The translations under genes were made by a program, and so were the position numbers. From Albimonas sp963816545 (GTDB taxonomy: Bacteria > Pseudomonadota > Alphaproteobacteria > Rhodobacterales > Rhodobacteraceae): a DNA stretch of 64,000 nucleotides. The stretch lies in assembly GCA_963816545.1 (NCBI GenBank), contig CAWFLE010000007.1:620001-684000 (forward strand), given 5' to 3'. Within the stretch, counting starts at the first letter, position 1, and every line of letters begins with the position of its first letter. This document shows, piece by piece, positions 41,747 to 51,195 of this stretch. Below the pieces are notes generated by a model. That model was not told the origin of the DNA, made no database searches, and saw only the letters and a program-made list of their open reading frames with translations.

Positions 41747-41759
41747 GAGGGGCCCCCGC

Positions 41760-44700
41760 ATGTCCCGTTTCTTCATCGACCGCCCGGTCTTCGCCTGGGT
41801 GATCGCCATCCTCATCATGGGGGTCGGCGTCCTCTCCATCACCATCCTGCCCATCGCGCAGTATCCCCAGATCGCGCCCCCCACGGTGGAGGTGCGCGCC
41901 GCCTATCCGGGCGCGAGCGCCGAGACGGTGGAGAACACCGTCACCCAGGTGCTGGAGCAGCAGATGACCGGGCTCGACGGGCTCAGGTACATCTCGTCGT
42001 CCTCCAACTCCTCGGGCGCCGCCTCCATCACCCTGACCTTCGAGACCGGCACCGACGCCGACATCGCCCAGGTGCAGGTGCAGAACAAGCTCGCCCAGGC
42101 GACGCCGCTGCTGCCCGAGCCGGTGCAGCGACAGGGCGTGCAGGTGGAGAAGTCCTCGGCCGGGTTCCTCATGGTGATCGGCCTGATCTCAGAGACCGGG
42201 GACCTCGATCAGGTGGACCTCGCCGATTACCTGAACTCGTCCGTGGTCGATGAGATCAGCCGCGTCGAGGGCGTCGGCGGCGTGCAGGTCTTCGGCTCCT
42301 CCTACGCCATGCGGATCTGGCTCGACCCCTCCAGGCTCGCGGCCTATGAGCTGACGCCCACGGACGTGGTCGCGGCGGTGTCGTCTCAGAACGCGCAGAT
42401 CTCGGCCGGGCAGTTCGGCTCCCTGCCCGCGGCGGACGGCCAGCAGCTCAACGCCACCATCACCGCCCAGAGCCTCCTGCGCACGCCCGAGGATTTCGAG
42501 CAGATCGTGCTGCGCGCCCAGCAGGACGGCGGGCTGGTGCTGCTCGCGGACGTGGCGCGGGTGGAGGTGGGGGCCGAGCAGTACGGCACCATCTCCCGCT
42601 ACAACGGCCAGCCCTCCTCGGGCATGGCGCTTCAGCTCGCGCCCGGCGCCAACGCGCTCGACACCGCCGAGCGGGTGAAGACCCGGATCGAGGAGCTGGC
42701 GCAGTTCTTCCCCGAGGGGGTGAGCTACAACATCCCCTACGACACCACCCCCTTCGTGACGATCTCCATCGAGGAGGTGGTTAAGACCCTGTTCGAGGCG
42801 ATCGGCCTCGTGTTCCTGGTGATGCTGCTGTTCCTCGGCAACCTGCGCGCCACGCTGATCCCGACGCTGGCGGTGCCGGTGGTTCTGCTGGGCACGTTCG
42901 GGGTGCTGGCGGCCTTCGGCTTCACCATCAACACGCTGACCATGCTTGCCATGGTGCTCGCCATCGGCCTGCTGGTGGACGACGCCATCGTGGTGGTGGA
43001 GAACGTCGAGCGCATCATGGAGGAGGAGGGGCTGAGCCCGCGCGAGGCCACCCGCAAGTCCATGGGCCAGATCACCGGCGCGCTGGTGGGCATCGCGCTG
43101 GTGCTGTCGGCGGTGTTCATCCCGATGGCGTTCTTCGGCGGGTCGACGGGGGTGATCTACCGGCAATTCTCGGTCGCCATCGTCTCGGCCATGTTCCTGT
43201 CGGTGGTGGTGGCGGTGATCCTCACGCCCGCGCTGTGCGCCACCATGCTGAAGGCGCGGGACTCCCACGGCCCCCGGCGCGGGCCGCTGGGCTGGTTCAA
43301 CCGGGGCTTCACGTCCCTGACCGGCGGCTACGCCGGCACGGTCGGCTACATCATCCGACGGCCCTTCCGGGTGGGCGTCATCTACCTCGCGCTCGTGGGC
43401 GGCATGGTGTGGCTGTTCGTGCAGACCCCCACCGGCTTCCTGCCGGACGAGGATCAGGGGATCATGTTCGTCCTCGTCCAGGGCCCGTCCGGCGCCACCG
43501 CCGAACGCACGCAGGCCGTGCTCGACCAGGTGCAGGCCTATCTCGACACCGAGGAGGACACCGTCGCCTCCGCCTTCACCGTGGTCGGCTTCTCCTTCGC
43601 GGGCGCCGGCCAGAACGTGGGCCTCGCCTTCGTGCGGCTGAAGGACTGGTCCGAGCGTCCGCGCCCCGACCAGTCGGTGCAGGCGCTGGCGGGTCGGGCC
43701 TACGGCGCCTTCTCCCAGATACGGGACGCGATGGTCTTCCCCGTCGTGCCCCCCGCGGTGATCGAGCTGGGCAACGTCTCGGGCTTCGACTTCTACCTCC
43801 AGGCGCGCGGCGGCCAGACCCATGAGGAGCTTCTGGCCGCGCGCAACCAGTTCATGGGCATGGCCTCCCAAAGCGCGCTGATCGGCTCCATCCGCCCCAG
43901 CGGGCTGGAGGACGCGGCGCAGTTCCGCCTCGACATCGACTGGCGCAAGGCCGGCGCCATGGGCGTCTCCGCCGCCGACGTCAACAACCTGCTCGGCGTC
44001 GCCTGGGCGGGGCGCTACGTGAACGACTATCTGGACCGCGGCCGGATCAAGAAGGTCTACGTCCAGGGCGAGGCCGACGCCCGCCGCAACCCGGACGACG
44101 TGGAGCGGTGGCGCGTGCGCAACGCCTCCGGCGGGCTCGTCCCCTTCTCCAACTTCGCCGACGGGTCGTGGACCTACGGGCCGCAGGGCCTCTACCGCTA
44201 CAACGGCGTGCCCTCCATGCAGCTCCAGGGCAGCCCCGCCCAGGGCGTCAGCACCGGCGAGGCGATGGACGAGATCGAGCGTCTCGCCTCCCAGCTCCCC
44301 GGCGGCTTCGACGTCGCCTGGACCGGGCTCTCGCTGGAGGAGCGGGAGACGGGGGGCAGCGCGCCGATGCTCTACGCCCTGTCCCTGGCGGTGGTGTTCC
44401 TGTCGCTCGCGGCCCTTTACGAGAGCTGGGCGATCCCGGTGGCGGTGATGCTCGCCATGCCCATCGGCGTCGCGGGCGCGTTGACGGCGGCGTGGTACGG
44501 CGGCTTCGCCAACGACGTGTTCTTTCAGGTGGGCCTGCTGACCACCATCGGCCTCACCGGCAAGAACGCCATCCTGATCGTGGAATTCGCCCGCCAGCGG
44601 CAGGAGGATTTCGGGGACGCGCTGTTCCCCGCGGTGAAGGAGGCGGCGCGCCAGCGCTTCCGCCCGATCATCATGACCTCCATGGCCTTCTCGCTCGGCG

Positions 44701-44903
44701 TGACGCCGCTGGTGCTCTCCTCCGGCGCGGGGGCCGCGGGACGCAACGCCATCGGCTCGGCCGTGCTCGGGGGCACGCTGGCGGCGACGGTGCTGGGCGT
44801 GCTGTTCGTGCCGCTGTTCTACGTGATCGTCCGCCGCCTCGCGCCCCTGCCCGGCCAACGGCGCGACGGGCCGCCGGCGGGCGAGGCCGTCCCGGCCGAG
44901 TGA
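41760..44903 (+). CDS. acrB: RND multidrug efflux transporter (AcrB/MexB type)
   Basis: A 1047-residue HAE1-family inner-membrane proton/drug antiporter. Seen: MSRFFIDRPVFAWVIAILIM (TM1), LPIAQYPQIAPPTVEVRAAY, SSNSSGAASITLTFE, the TM4 proton relay MVLAIGLLVDDAIVVVENVE (two Asp), IPMAFFGGSTGVIYRQFSVA, TPTGFLPDEDQG, and the C-terminal repeat GLTGKNAILIVEFARQ. Full length, no frameshift seen. It pairs with acrA; no outer-membrane TolC-like gene follows, so the channel must be encoded elsewhere. Expression is probably controlled by the divergent TetR. Confidence 0.95.
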   Translation: MSRFFIDRPVFAWVIAILIMGVGVLSITILPIAQYPQIAPPTVEVRAAYPGASAETVENTVTQVLEQQMTGLDGLRYISSSSNSSGAASITLTFETGTDADIAQVQVQNKLAQATPLLPEPVQRQGVQVEKSSAGFLMVIGLISETGDLDQVDLADYLNSSVVDEISRVEGVGGVQVFGSSYAMRIWLDPSRLAAYELTPTDVVAAVSSQNAQISAGQFGSLPAADGQQLNATITAQSLLRTPEDFEQIVLRAQQDGGLVLLADVARVEVGAEQYGTISRYNGQPSSGMALQLAPGANALDTAERVKTRIEELAQFFPEGVSYNIPYDTTPFVTISIEEVVKTLFEAIGLVFLVMLLFLGNLRATLIPTLAVPVVLLGTFGVLAAFGFTINTLTMLAMVLAIGLLVDDAIVVVENVERIMEEEGLSPREATRKSMGQITGALVGIALVLSAVFIPMAFFGGSTGVIYRQFSVAIVSAMFLSVVVAVILTPALCATMLKARDSHGPRRGPLGWFNRGFTSLTGGYAGTVGYIIRRPFRVGVIYLALVGGMVWLFVQTPTGFLPDEDQGIMFVLVQGPSGATAERTQAVLDQVQAYLDTEEDTVASAFTVVGFSFAGAGQNVGLAFVRLKDWSERPRPDQSVQALAGRAYGAFSQIRDAMVFPVVPPAVIELGNVSGFDFYLQARGGQTHEELLAARNQFMGMASQSALIGSIRPSGLEDAAQFRLDIDWRKAGAMGVSAADVNNLLGVAWAGRYVNDYLDRGRIKKVYVQGEADARRNPDDVERWRVRNASGGLVPFSNFADGSWTYGPQGLYRYNGVPSMQLQGSPAQGVSTGEAMDEIERLASQLPGGFDVAWTGLSLEERETGGSAPMLYALSLAVVFLSLAALYESWAIPVAVMLAMPIGVAGALTAAWYGGFANDVFFQVGLLTTIGLTGKNAILIVEFARQRQEDFGDALFPAVKEAARQRFRPIIMTSMAFSLGVTPLVLSSGAGAAGRNAIGSAVLGGTLAATVLGVLFVPLFYVIVRRLAPLPGQRRDGPPAGEAVPAE

Positions 44904-44908
44904 CCCCG

Positions 44909-44941
44909 GGACGCCCCCGCGCCCGATCGCGCGGGGCGTCC
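44909..44941. terminator. Hairpin after acrB
   Basis: GGACGCCCCCGCGC / GCGCGGGGCGTCC with a short loop, starting 6 bp after the stop. One C is bulged. No T-run follows. The remaining gap to 45118 holds no gene. Confidence 0.5.
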
Positions 44942-45118
44942 GTCGGCCGGCAAGCACGCCTCATCCGCCGCCTCCGCTGACACGGGCGGAACAGCCCTCG
45001 ACGATCCGCCGGCCGTCGCGCCATCGCGTCAACCGGTGGATATTCCTCCTCCCCCGCGCCTTCCCTCTTGGCGGCCGCGACCCCTCCGGCGATCCTTCTC
45101 CGAAACAGGGAGGATCGC

Positions 45119-45937
45119 ATGGACGAGGCGCATTCGCTGAAGGGCCGGGTGGCCGTGGTCACCGGCGCAGGCTCGCAGACCGAGGGGATCGGCAACGGCC
45201 GCGCTGCCGCCATCCTGCTCGCCCGCCGCGGCGCGAAGGTCGCGTCGCTGGACCTCAACCTCGCCGCCGCCGAGCGGACCTGCGCAATGATCGCGGAGGA
45301 GGGCGGCGAGGCCCGCGCCTGGGCCTGCGACGTCTCCGACCCCGCCTCGGTGGAGGCGACGGTCGCGGAGATCGCCGAGACGCTCGGCCCGCCCACGATC
45401 CTCGTGAACAACGTCGGCATCCGCGGCCCGCTGGGGAACGCGGTGGATCTGGACCTCGATGAATGGGACCGGGCGCTGCGGGTGAACGTCAGCTCGATGA
45501 TGCTGACGGCCCGCGCCTGCATCCCCCACATGCGCGAGGCCCGCCGCGGCAGCATCGTCAACATCGCCTCGGTGGCGGGGCTTCAGGGCGGGCACCCGCA
45601 CCTGCTCTATCCCACCTCCAAGGGCGCGGTGATCAACATGACCCGCGCCATGGCCGCCCACCATGGCCCCGAGGGCATCCGCGTCAACTGCATCGCCCCC
45701 GGCATGGTCTTCACGCCCATGGTCGAAGGCGCCGGCATGTCCCCGGACCGACGAGAGGCGCGCAAGGCCCGCTCCCTCCTCCAGACCGAAGGCTCGGGCT
45801 GGGACGTGGGGCACATGGTCGCCTTCCTCAGCTCCGACGCCGCCGGCTGGGTCACGGGCGCCGTCGTGCCGGTTGACGCCGGCGCCACCGCCGGACGCCT
45901 GCCGGACCTCGCCGGAGGCGCCGTCATCGGGGGCTGA
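45119..45937 (+). CDS. Short-chain dehydrogenase/reductase
   Basis: A 272-residue classical SDR. Seen: cofactor loop VAVVTGAGSQTEGIGNGRAA (TGxxx with a two-residue-longer loop before GIG), an acidic SLDLN after strand 2, which favours NAD, the DV site AWACDVSDPAS, NNVGIRG (NAG-like), catalytic Ser in NIASVAGLQGG and YPTSKGAVINM (YxxxK). C terminus GWVTGAVVPVDAGATAG is the usual substrate-side end. The substrate is not identifiable. ATG 45119 follows AGGGAGG; the frame from 45068 is a non-homologous extension. Confidence 0.9.
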   Translation: MDEAHSLKGRVAVVTGAGSQTEGIGNGRAAAILLARRGAKVASLDLNLAAAERTCAMIAEEGGEARAWACDVSDPASVEATVAEIAETLGPPTILVNNVGIRGPLGNAVDLDLDEWDRALRVNVSSMMLTARACIPHMREARRGSIVNIASVAGLQGGHPHLLYPTSKGAVINMTRAMAAHHGPEGIRVNCIAPGMVFTPMVEGAGMSPDRREARKARSLLQTEGSGWDVGHMVAFLSSDAAGWVTGAVVPVDAGATAGRLPDLAGGAVIGG

Positions 45938-45942
45938 GGCCC

Positions 45943-45998
45943 GCTTCGGGCGCCGCCCGAAGCACGGGCGCAGGGGGCTCGATGCCCCCTGCGCCCGT
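45943..45998. terminator. Two back-to-back perfect hairpins between convergent genes
   Basis: GCTTCGGGC-gcc-GCCCGAAGC (45943-45963) is followed without a gap by a perfect 15 bp stem (45964-45978 with 45984-45998, loop TCGAT). This most likely ends transcription of both the SDR and the gamma-glutamyltransferase genes. Confidence 0.6.
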
Positions 45999-46006
45999 CC
46001 CCCCGG

Positions 46007-47608
46007 TCAAAGGCCGAGCGCGCAGCCGTCCTTGCGCGGGTCCGAGGCCGCGATCAGCACCCCCAGCTCCCGGTCGATCTCGATAAGCTGCGAGCCCCCG
46101 ATCGGCGTCGCCGGCACGGCCAGCTTATGGCCCATCCGCTCCAGCTCCGCCCGCGTCTCCGCCGGATAACCCCGCTCGATCTTCAGCTCGCCCGCATCGT
46201 AGAAGCAGCGCGGCGCATCCACGGCCGCCTGCGGCTCCATCCCGTAGTCCACGAAGTTCGACAGCATCCGCACATGCCCGCAGGGCTGGTAGGCCCCGCC
46301 CATCACTCCGTAGGTCCGGTTCACCAGCCCGTCCTTCTTCGTCATCGCCGGGATGATGGTGTGCAGCGGCCGCTTTCCGGCCCCCGCCTCGTTCGGATGC
46401 CCCTCGGTCAGCACGAAGCCCGCGCCGCGGTTCTGGAACAGGATCCCGAAGCGGTCCGAGGCCAACCCCGACCCGAACCCGTGGAAGATCGAGTAGATCA
46501 GCGAAACCTTCATCAGGTCGCCGTCCACCACGGTCAGATAGATGGTGTCCTTGTGGATCGCCTCGGACAGCGGCGCGGGGTCCGCCATGGCCCGCTCCGG
46601 GTCGATCAGGCCCGCCAGCCGCTTCGCCGTCTCGTCCGACAGCATGTGGTCCAGCCTCAGCTCCGCATGCTCCGGGTCCGCGACGAAGCGGTTGCGCGCG
46701 TCATAGGCGAGCTTCGTCGCCTCCGCCTCCAGATGCGCCCGCTTCGCCCCGAACGGGTCCATCGAGGCCACGTCGAACTGCGCGAGGACCTTCGCCAGCA
46801 GGATCGCCGTGGCGCCATGCCCGTTAGGCGGCAGCTCCACCAGGTCCGTGCCCCGGTACCCGCCCGAGATCGGGTCGACGTAGTTGCACCCGGTCTTCGC
46901 GAAATCCTCCAGCGTGTGCGTTCCACCGGCGGCCGACAGCGCCGAGACCATGTCCTCCGCCACCTCGCCCTCGTAGAACCCCGCGCGCCCCTCCCGCGCG
47001 ACGCGCCGCAGCACCTCGGCCTGGCCAGGGGCGCGGAAGATCTCGCCCGCCCGCAGGGGCTTGCCGTCCTTCAGGAAGGCGCGCCGGGCGGCGTCTCCCT
47101 GGAACGCGGAGGCCGACTGCTCCCAGTCATGGGCCACCCGCGGATGCACCGCGATCCCCTCCTCGGCGTAGCGGATCGCCGGCGCCAGCACCCGGTCGAG
47201 CCCCAGCCGCCCGTGATCCGCCGACAACCGGCAGAACCCGTCCACGGCCCCCGGCACGGTGACGGAATGGGGCGAGCCCTCCGGCATCCGGTTCATCCCC
47301 TCGGCCCGCAGCTTCGCCGCCGACAGCCCCGCCGGCGCCCGGCCCGAGGCGTTGAGCCCGATGATCTCCTCCCCCTCCCGGTGGATCAGGCAGAACATGT
47401 CCCCCCCAATTCCGGTCATCGCCGGCTCCCCGATCCCGCAGACCACCGCCGCGGCGATGGCGGCGTCGACCGCGTTGCCCCCGGCCTCCAGGATCTCCAC
47501 CGCGGTCTTCGTCGCGATGGGATGCGAGGTCGCCGCCACCCCCTTCGCCGAATAGACTGCGGAACGGCCGGGAAGGTGGAAGTCGCGAGCGCGGGGGATA
47601 TCGGTCAC
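46007..47608 (-). CDS. ggt: Gamma-glutamyltransferase family protein
   Basis: Ntn hydrolase that self-cleaves into two chains and hydrolyses or transfers gamma-glutamyl groups. 533 residues. Seen: YSAKGVAATSHPIATKTAVE and GGNAVDAAIAAAVVCGIGEP at the N terminus, GIGGDMFCLIH, TVPGAVDGFC, ELPPNGHGATAILLAKVL, the processing site in HKDTIYLTVVDGD (predicted nucleophile Thr; the usual next residues Thr-His are Ile-Tyr), and GGAYQPCGHVRMLSNFVDYG near the C terminus. No signal peptide is evident, so it may be cytoplasmic; related proteins often process gamma-glutamyl or other amide substrates. Confidence 0.9.
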   Translation of the reverse strand: MTDIPRARDFHLPGRSAVYSAKGVAATSHPIATKTAVEILEAGGNAVDAAIAAAVVCGIGEPAMTGIGGDMFCLIHREGEEIIGLNASGRAPAGLSAAKLRAEGMNRMPEGSPHSVTVPGAVDGFCRLSADHGRLGLDRVLAPAIRYAEEGIAVHPRVAHDWEQSASAFQGDAARRAFLKDGKPLRAGEIFRAPGQAEVLRRVAREGRAGFYEGEVAEDMVSALSAAGGTHTLEDFAKTGCNYVDPISGGYRGTDLVELPPNGHGATAILLAKVLAQFDVASMDPFGAKRAHLEAEATKLAYDARNRFVADPEHAELRLDHMLSDETAKRLAGLIDPERAMADPAPLSEAIHKDTIYLTVVDGDLMKVSLIYSIFHGFGSGLASDRFGILFQNRGAGFVLTEGHPNEAGAGKRPLHTIIPAMTKKDGLVNRTYGVMGGAYQPCGHVRMLSNFVDYGMEPQAAVDAPRCFYDAGELKIERGYPAETRAELERMGHKLAVPATPIGGSQLIEIDRELGVLIAASDPRKDGCALGL

Positions 47609-47756
47609 TGAGGCCTCCCTGAGGATCGGATGTCGGCGCGCAGACTATGACCTTTGCCGAGGGACGCAACGCCCATCCCGCAGCGCGGAAGCCGCCGGTG
47701 CGACGCGAGACCGCTCTTCGCTTGCCATCGGGGACCTGCGACGTCATCCTTCCGTC

Positions 47757-48107
47757 ATGCTGACCCTCGTACCTCCCCCCTCCGGCCCGGCGCAGCGCGC
47801 GCCCGACCGGGTGTCCTTCCACCGCTCCGAGCTGTCGACGATCCTGACCGTCTACGGCCGGTTCGTTGCGGCCGGCGAATGGCGCGACTACGGCATCGAC
47901 ATGCTGCGGGAGGTCGCCGTGTTCTCGGTCTTCCGCCGCTCGGCCGAGCATCCGATCTACCGGATCGAGAAGCGGCCCAAGCTCGCCGCCCGCCAGGGTC
48001 AGTATTCGGTGATCGGCATGGACGGCCGGATCCTGAAACGCGGCCATGACCTCAAGCAGGTCCTGCGGGCGTTCGACGCCAAGCTGATCCGCCCGGTCGA
48101 GGACTGA
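47757..48107 (+). CDS. DUF2794 family protein
   Basis: A 116-residue protein of unknown function. The core VSFHRSELSTILTVYGRFVA, GEWRDYGIDML, REVAVFSVFRRSAEHPIYRI and FDAKLIRPV are the DUF2794 signature, a family largely limited to Alphaproteobacteria. It is single-domain with no signal peptide. It lies divergent from the gamma-glutamyltransferase across 148 bp. Confidence 0.88.
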   Translation: MLTLVPPPSGPAQRAPDRVSFHRSELSTILTVYGRFVAAGEWRDYGIDMLREVAVFSVFRRSAEHPIYRIEKRPKLAARQGQYSVIGMDGRILKRGHDLKQVLRAFDAKLIRPVED

Positions 48108-48269
48108 CGCCCCCCGCCGCGCCCCTTCCGAAGGGCGCCGCGCCGACCGTCTCGCCTCTGGCCGCGGCGGCGCCAGCGGCGCGCGGCCGGCGAAGCGCTC
48201 GTGGCCGGCGCCCCCTGCCCGCCCACCGGGCCATCTCGGCCCCCCGCCATAATTCCCGCCGCCTGCAAC

Positions 48270-48325
48270 GCGCCGCGGGCGCCCCGGCCACCATAGGCGG
48301 AGCCGTCGCGCGGCGCCTCCGCCGG
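48270..48325. repeat. Dispersed GC-rich intergenic repeat, copy C
   Basis: Same orientation as copy A (1957-2012): shared GCCGCGGGCGCCCCGG, then a CCA box with AGGCGGA or AAGCGGA, then GCGCGGCG and a CCTCCG end. It lies in the convergent gap between the DUF2794 and NTF2-like genes; 48108-48269 shows no gene. Confidence 0.45.
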
Positions 48326-48341
48326 CCGGGATCGCGGCGCC

Positions 48342-48816
48342 TCAGTCCTCGGGCGCGAGCGGCACAGCGGCAGCGTCATGGATCCCGCTCGCCTCGCGCC
48401 CCGGCACGGAGTAGCCCCGCTCGGCGTAAGGGAAGCCCGCCAGCTCCGTCGTCTCCGGCCGCTGCTGGTACCAGGACCGGATCTCCCGGATCAGCCCGTC
48501 CTCGAACACGAACCACTCGGCGCCGCGGGTGACCGCCCGCGCCGCGGCCCCCCGGGGCCGCCAGTGCATCGACCACTCGATCACCGCCTGATCGCCCTCG
48601 GCCACGCAGGAACTCCACGACCCACCGCGCCTCGATCATCCGCGCCGTCTTGCGCCAGTAGCGGGCCAGATGCTCGCGCCCCCGCACCGGCGCCGACCCG
48701 GGGTTGGGCGCGAGGAAGAAGTGCACCACCTCTGGGTGCAGCGCCGCGTGCAGCGCCTCCAGCGACCCGGCCGTGCAGCCGTCGTAATACCGCCGGATCG
48801 CGTCCAGCCGGCTCAC
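48342..48816 (-). CDS. SnoaL/NTF2-like protein (one frameshift)
   Basis: About 157 residues after correction. It is a cone-shaped alpha+beta barrel family: IRRYYDGCTAGSLEALHAAL, HPEVVHFFLAPN and GREHLARYWRKTARMIEARW in the first frame; AEGDQAVIEWSMHWRPRGAA, GAEWFVFEDGLIREIRSWYQ and LAGFPYAERGY in the second. An extra C near 48605 splits them. Members are ketosteroid-isomerase-like enzymes or ligand-binding proteins; the function is unknown. The start is GTG 48816, overlapping the rnr stop (GTGA), so it is the last gene of the rnr transcript. Confidence 0.82.
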
Positions 48817-51069
48817 CCCCGGCGCCCCTTCCGCTTGGCCTTCGCCTTCGCGATCTTCGCGCGCCCGAGCTTCTTGCGCGGCGCCCGGCCCCGCGCGGGC
48901 TTCGGCGCGCTCTCCCCCTCGATCTCCAGAAGCTCCAGCAGCAGCCCGCCGGTCACCGGAACCGCCTCCGCCAGCCGCACCGTCACCCGCTGCCCCAGCC
49001 CGATCACCCGCCCCGTCCGCTCGCCGGTCAGGGTGTGGCTGTCCGCGTCATGCCGGAACCACTCCCGCCCCAGCGAGGCGATCGGGATCAGCCCGTCCGC
49101 GCCCGTCTCGTCCAGCTTCACGAACAGCCCGAACCGCGCCACGCCCGCCACGCGGCCCTCGAACTCGTTCCCCACCCGCTCCGCCAGGTAGGCCGCGAGG
49201 TACCGATCGTTGGTGTCCCGCTCGGCGGTCATCGAGCGGCGCTCGGTGAAGGAGATGTGCTCGCCCGTATCCTTCAGCCGCTCCATCTCCTCGCCGCTCT
49301 GCCCGTCGCGCCCCCAGTCATGCGCCGAGACCAGCGCCCGGTGCACCACCAGGTCCGAATACCGCCGGATCGGCGAGGTGAAATGCGCGTAGGCCCGCAG
49401 GTTCAGCCCGAAATGCCCCAGATTGTCGGGCGAGTAATACGCCTGCGTCTGCGACCGCAGCACCGACATGTTGATCAGCTCCGCGAAGTCCGACCCCGCC
49501 GCCTGGTGCAGCAGGTGGTTGAACAGCGCCGGCCGCGGGGCCTGGGACTTCGGCAGGGTCATGCCGCAGCTCTCCGCCGTCTCGCGCAGCGCGTCCAGCT
49601 TGTCGGCGCCGGGCTCCTCATGGACCCGGAACAGCAGGGGCCGCCGCTTCGCCTCCAGCGTCTCGGCCGCGCAGACATTGGCGAGGATCATGAACTCCTC
49701 GATCAGCCGGTGCGCGTCCAGCCGGTCCCGGAACCCCACCGCCTGCACCTCCCCCTCGGGCGACAGCACGATGCGCCGCTCCGGCAGGTCCAGGTCCAGC
49801 GGTTGACGCCGCTCCCGCGCCTTCGCCGCCGCGCGGTAGGCCAGCCACAGGTCCGACAGCGTGCCGAGATGCAGCGCCGTCTCCGCATCCGCCTGCCCGT
49901 CCGCCGCCGCCTGCGCCTGCTCATAGGTCAACGACGCCGGCGAGCGCATGATCCCCCGATGGAACCCATGCCCCCGCTTCGCCCCGTCCGCGCCCAGCAC
50001 CATCCGCAGCGCGATGCAGGGCCGGTCCTCGCCCGCCACCAGCGAGCAGAGGTCCGCCGACAGCTCCTCGGGCAGCATCGGCACCACGCGGTCGGGGAAG
50101 TAGGTCGAATTCCCGCGCCGCCGCGCCTCCCGGTCCAGCACCGAATCCGGCCGCACGTAATGGGCGACGTCGGCTATGGCGACCCAGACCACATGCCCGC
50201 CCGGGGTTCTCCGGGTCCTCGTCCGGCATGGCGCAGACCGCGTCGTCATGGTCGCGCGCATCGGCGGGGTCGATGGTCACCAGCGGCAGATGGCGCAGAT
50301 CCTCGCGCCCCTTCAGGGAGGTCACCGGCTGCGCCGAAGCCGCCGCCTCCATCACCTCCTCGGGGAACGCATCCGGGATCCCCTGCTCATGGATCGCGAT
50401 CAGGGAGAAGGACTTCGCCTGCCCCGGCGCCCCGAGCCGCTCGGTAATCCGCGCCCGCGGCAGCGCCAGCGACCGGCGCGTCTGGTCGCGCCCGGTCTGC
50501 TCGGCCTCCACCAGCTCCCCGTTCTCCGCATCCCCCGCATCGCGCGGCGAGACGATCCACTCCCGCTGATCCCCCTTCGCCACCGGCACGAGCCGCCCGC
50601 CTCCGTCCGGGGCGGCCCGGAAGATCCCAAGCATCCGCTTCGGCCCCGAGCCGATGATGCGGATCACCTTGCCGTCGTACTGGTGCTCCTCGCCATGCAC
50701 CGGGTTCACCCGGGTCAGCAGCCGGTCTCCCTTGCCCGGCGCCGGCCCCTTCGGCGACGGCAGGATCAGCACCTTCGGCGCAGGCTCCTCGCGGTCCCAG
50801 CCCTGCGGCTCGGCGAACAGGTCGCCGTTCGCGTCGGGCTCTCCGGCGATCAGCACGGCTACGGGCGGCAGATGCCCCGGAGTCCCGTAGGCGCGGCGCG
50901 GCTTGCGCTCGATCTCGCCCACGTCCTCCAGCTCCCGCAGCAGGCGCTTCAGCTCGGCGCGCTGGGCGCCCTTGAGGCCGAAGGCGCGCGCGATCTCCCG
51001 CTTGCCGGAGGCGTCGGGGTTCTCGCGGATCCAGTCCGCGATCGCGGTCTTGTCGGGAAGCTCGGTCAT
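48813..51069 (-). CDS. rnr: Ribonuclease R (one frameshift)
   Basis: Processive 3'-5' exoribonuclease of the RNB family that degrades structured RNA. About 751 residues after correction. Order: N-terminal winged helix (TAIADWIRENPDASGKREIA), cold shock domains, catalytic RNB with VTIDPADARDHDDAVCAMPD (Asp cluster) and later FTSPIRRYSDLVVHRAL, a C-terminal S1 domain (EGRVAGVARFGLFVKLDET), and a basic tail (RAPRKKLGRAKIAKAKAKRK). An extra G near 50207 separates DEDPENPG from GHVVWVAIADVAHYVRP. ATG 51069 is the natural start. Confidence 0.94.
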
Positions 51070-51138
51070 GGCCCGCGCGGTAGCACGGACGCGCCCCCGC
51101 GGCCAGAGGCCCGCCAGCCAGAGGCCCCGCCCCCCGAA

Positions 51139-51190
51139 GCCGCGGCGGGCGCCCGGTCCGCCACGGGCGAGACCTCCGCGCCGCGGCCTC
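51139..51190. repeat. Dispersed GC-rich intergenic repeat, copy D
   Basis: Matches the reverse complement of 2066-2118, sharing GCGGCGGGCGCCC and GGCGAGACCTCCGCGCCGC. It fills most of the short gap between the rnr start and the topA stop. Confidence 0.45.
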
Positions 51191-51195
51191 CGCGG

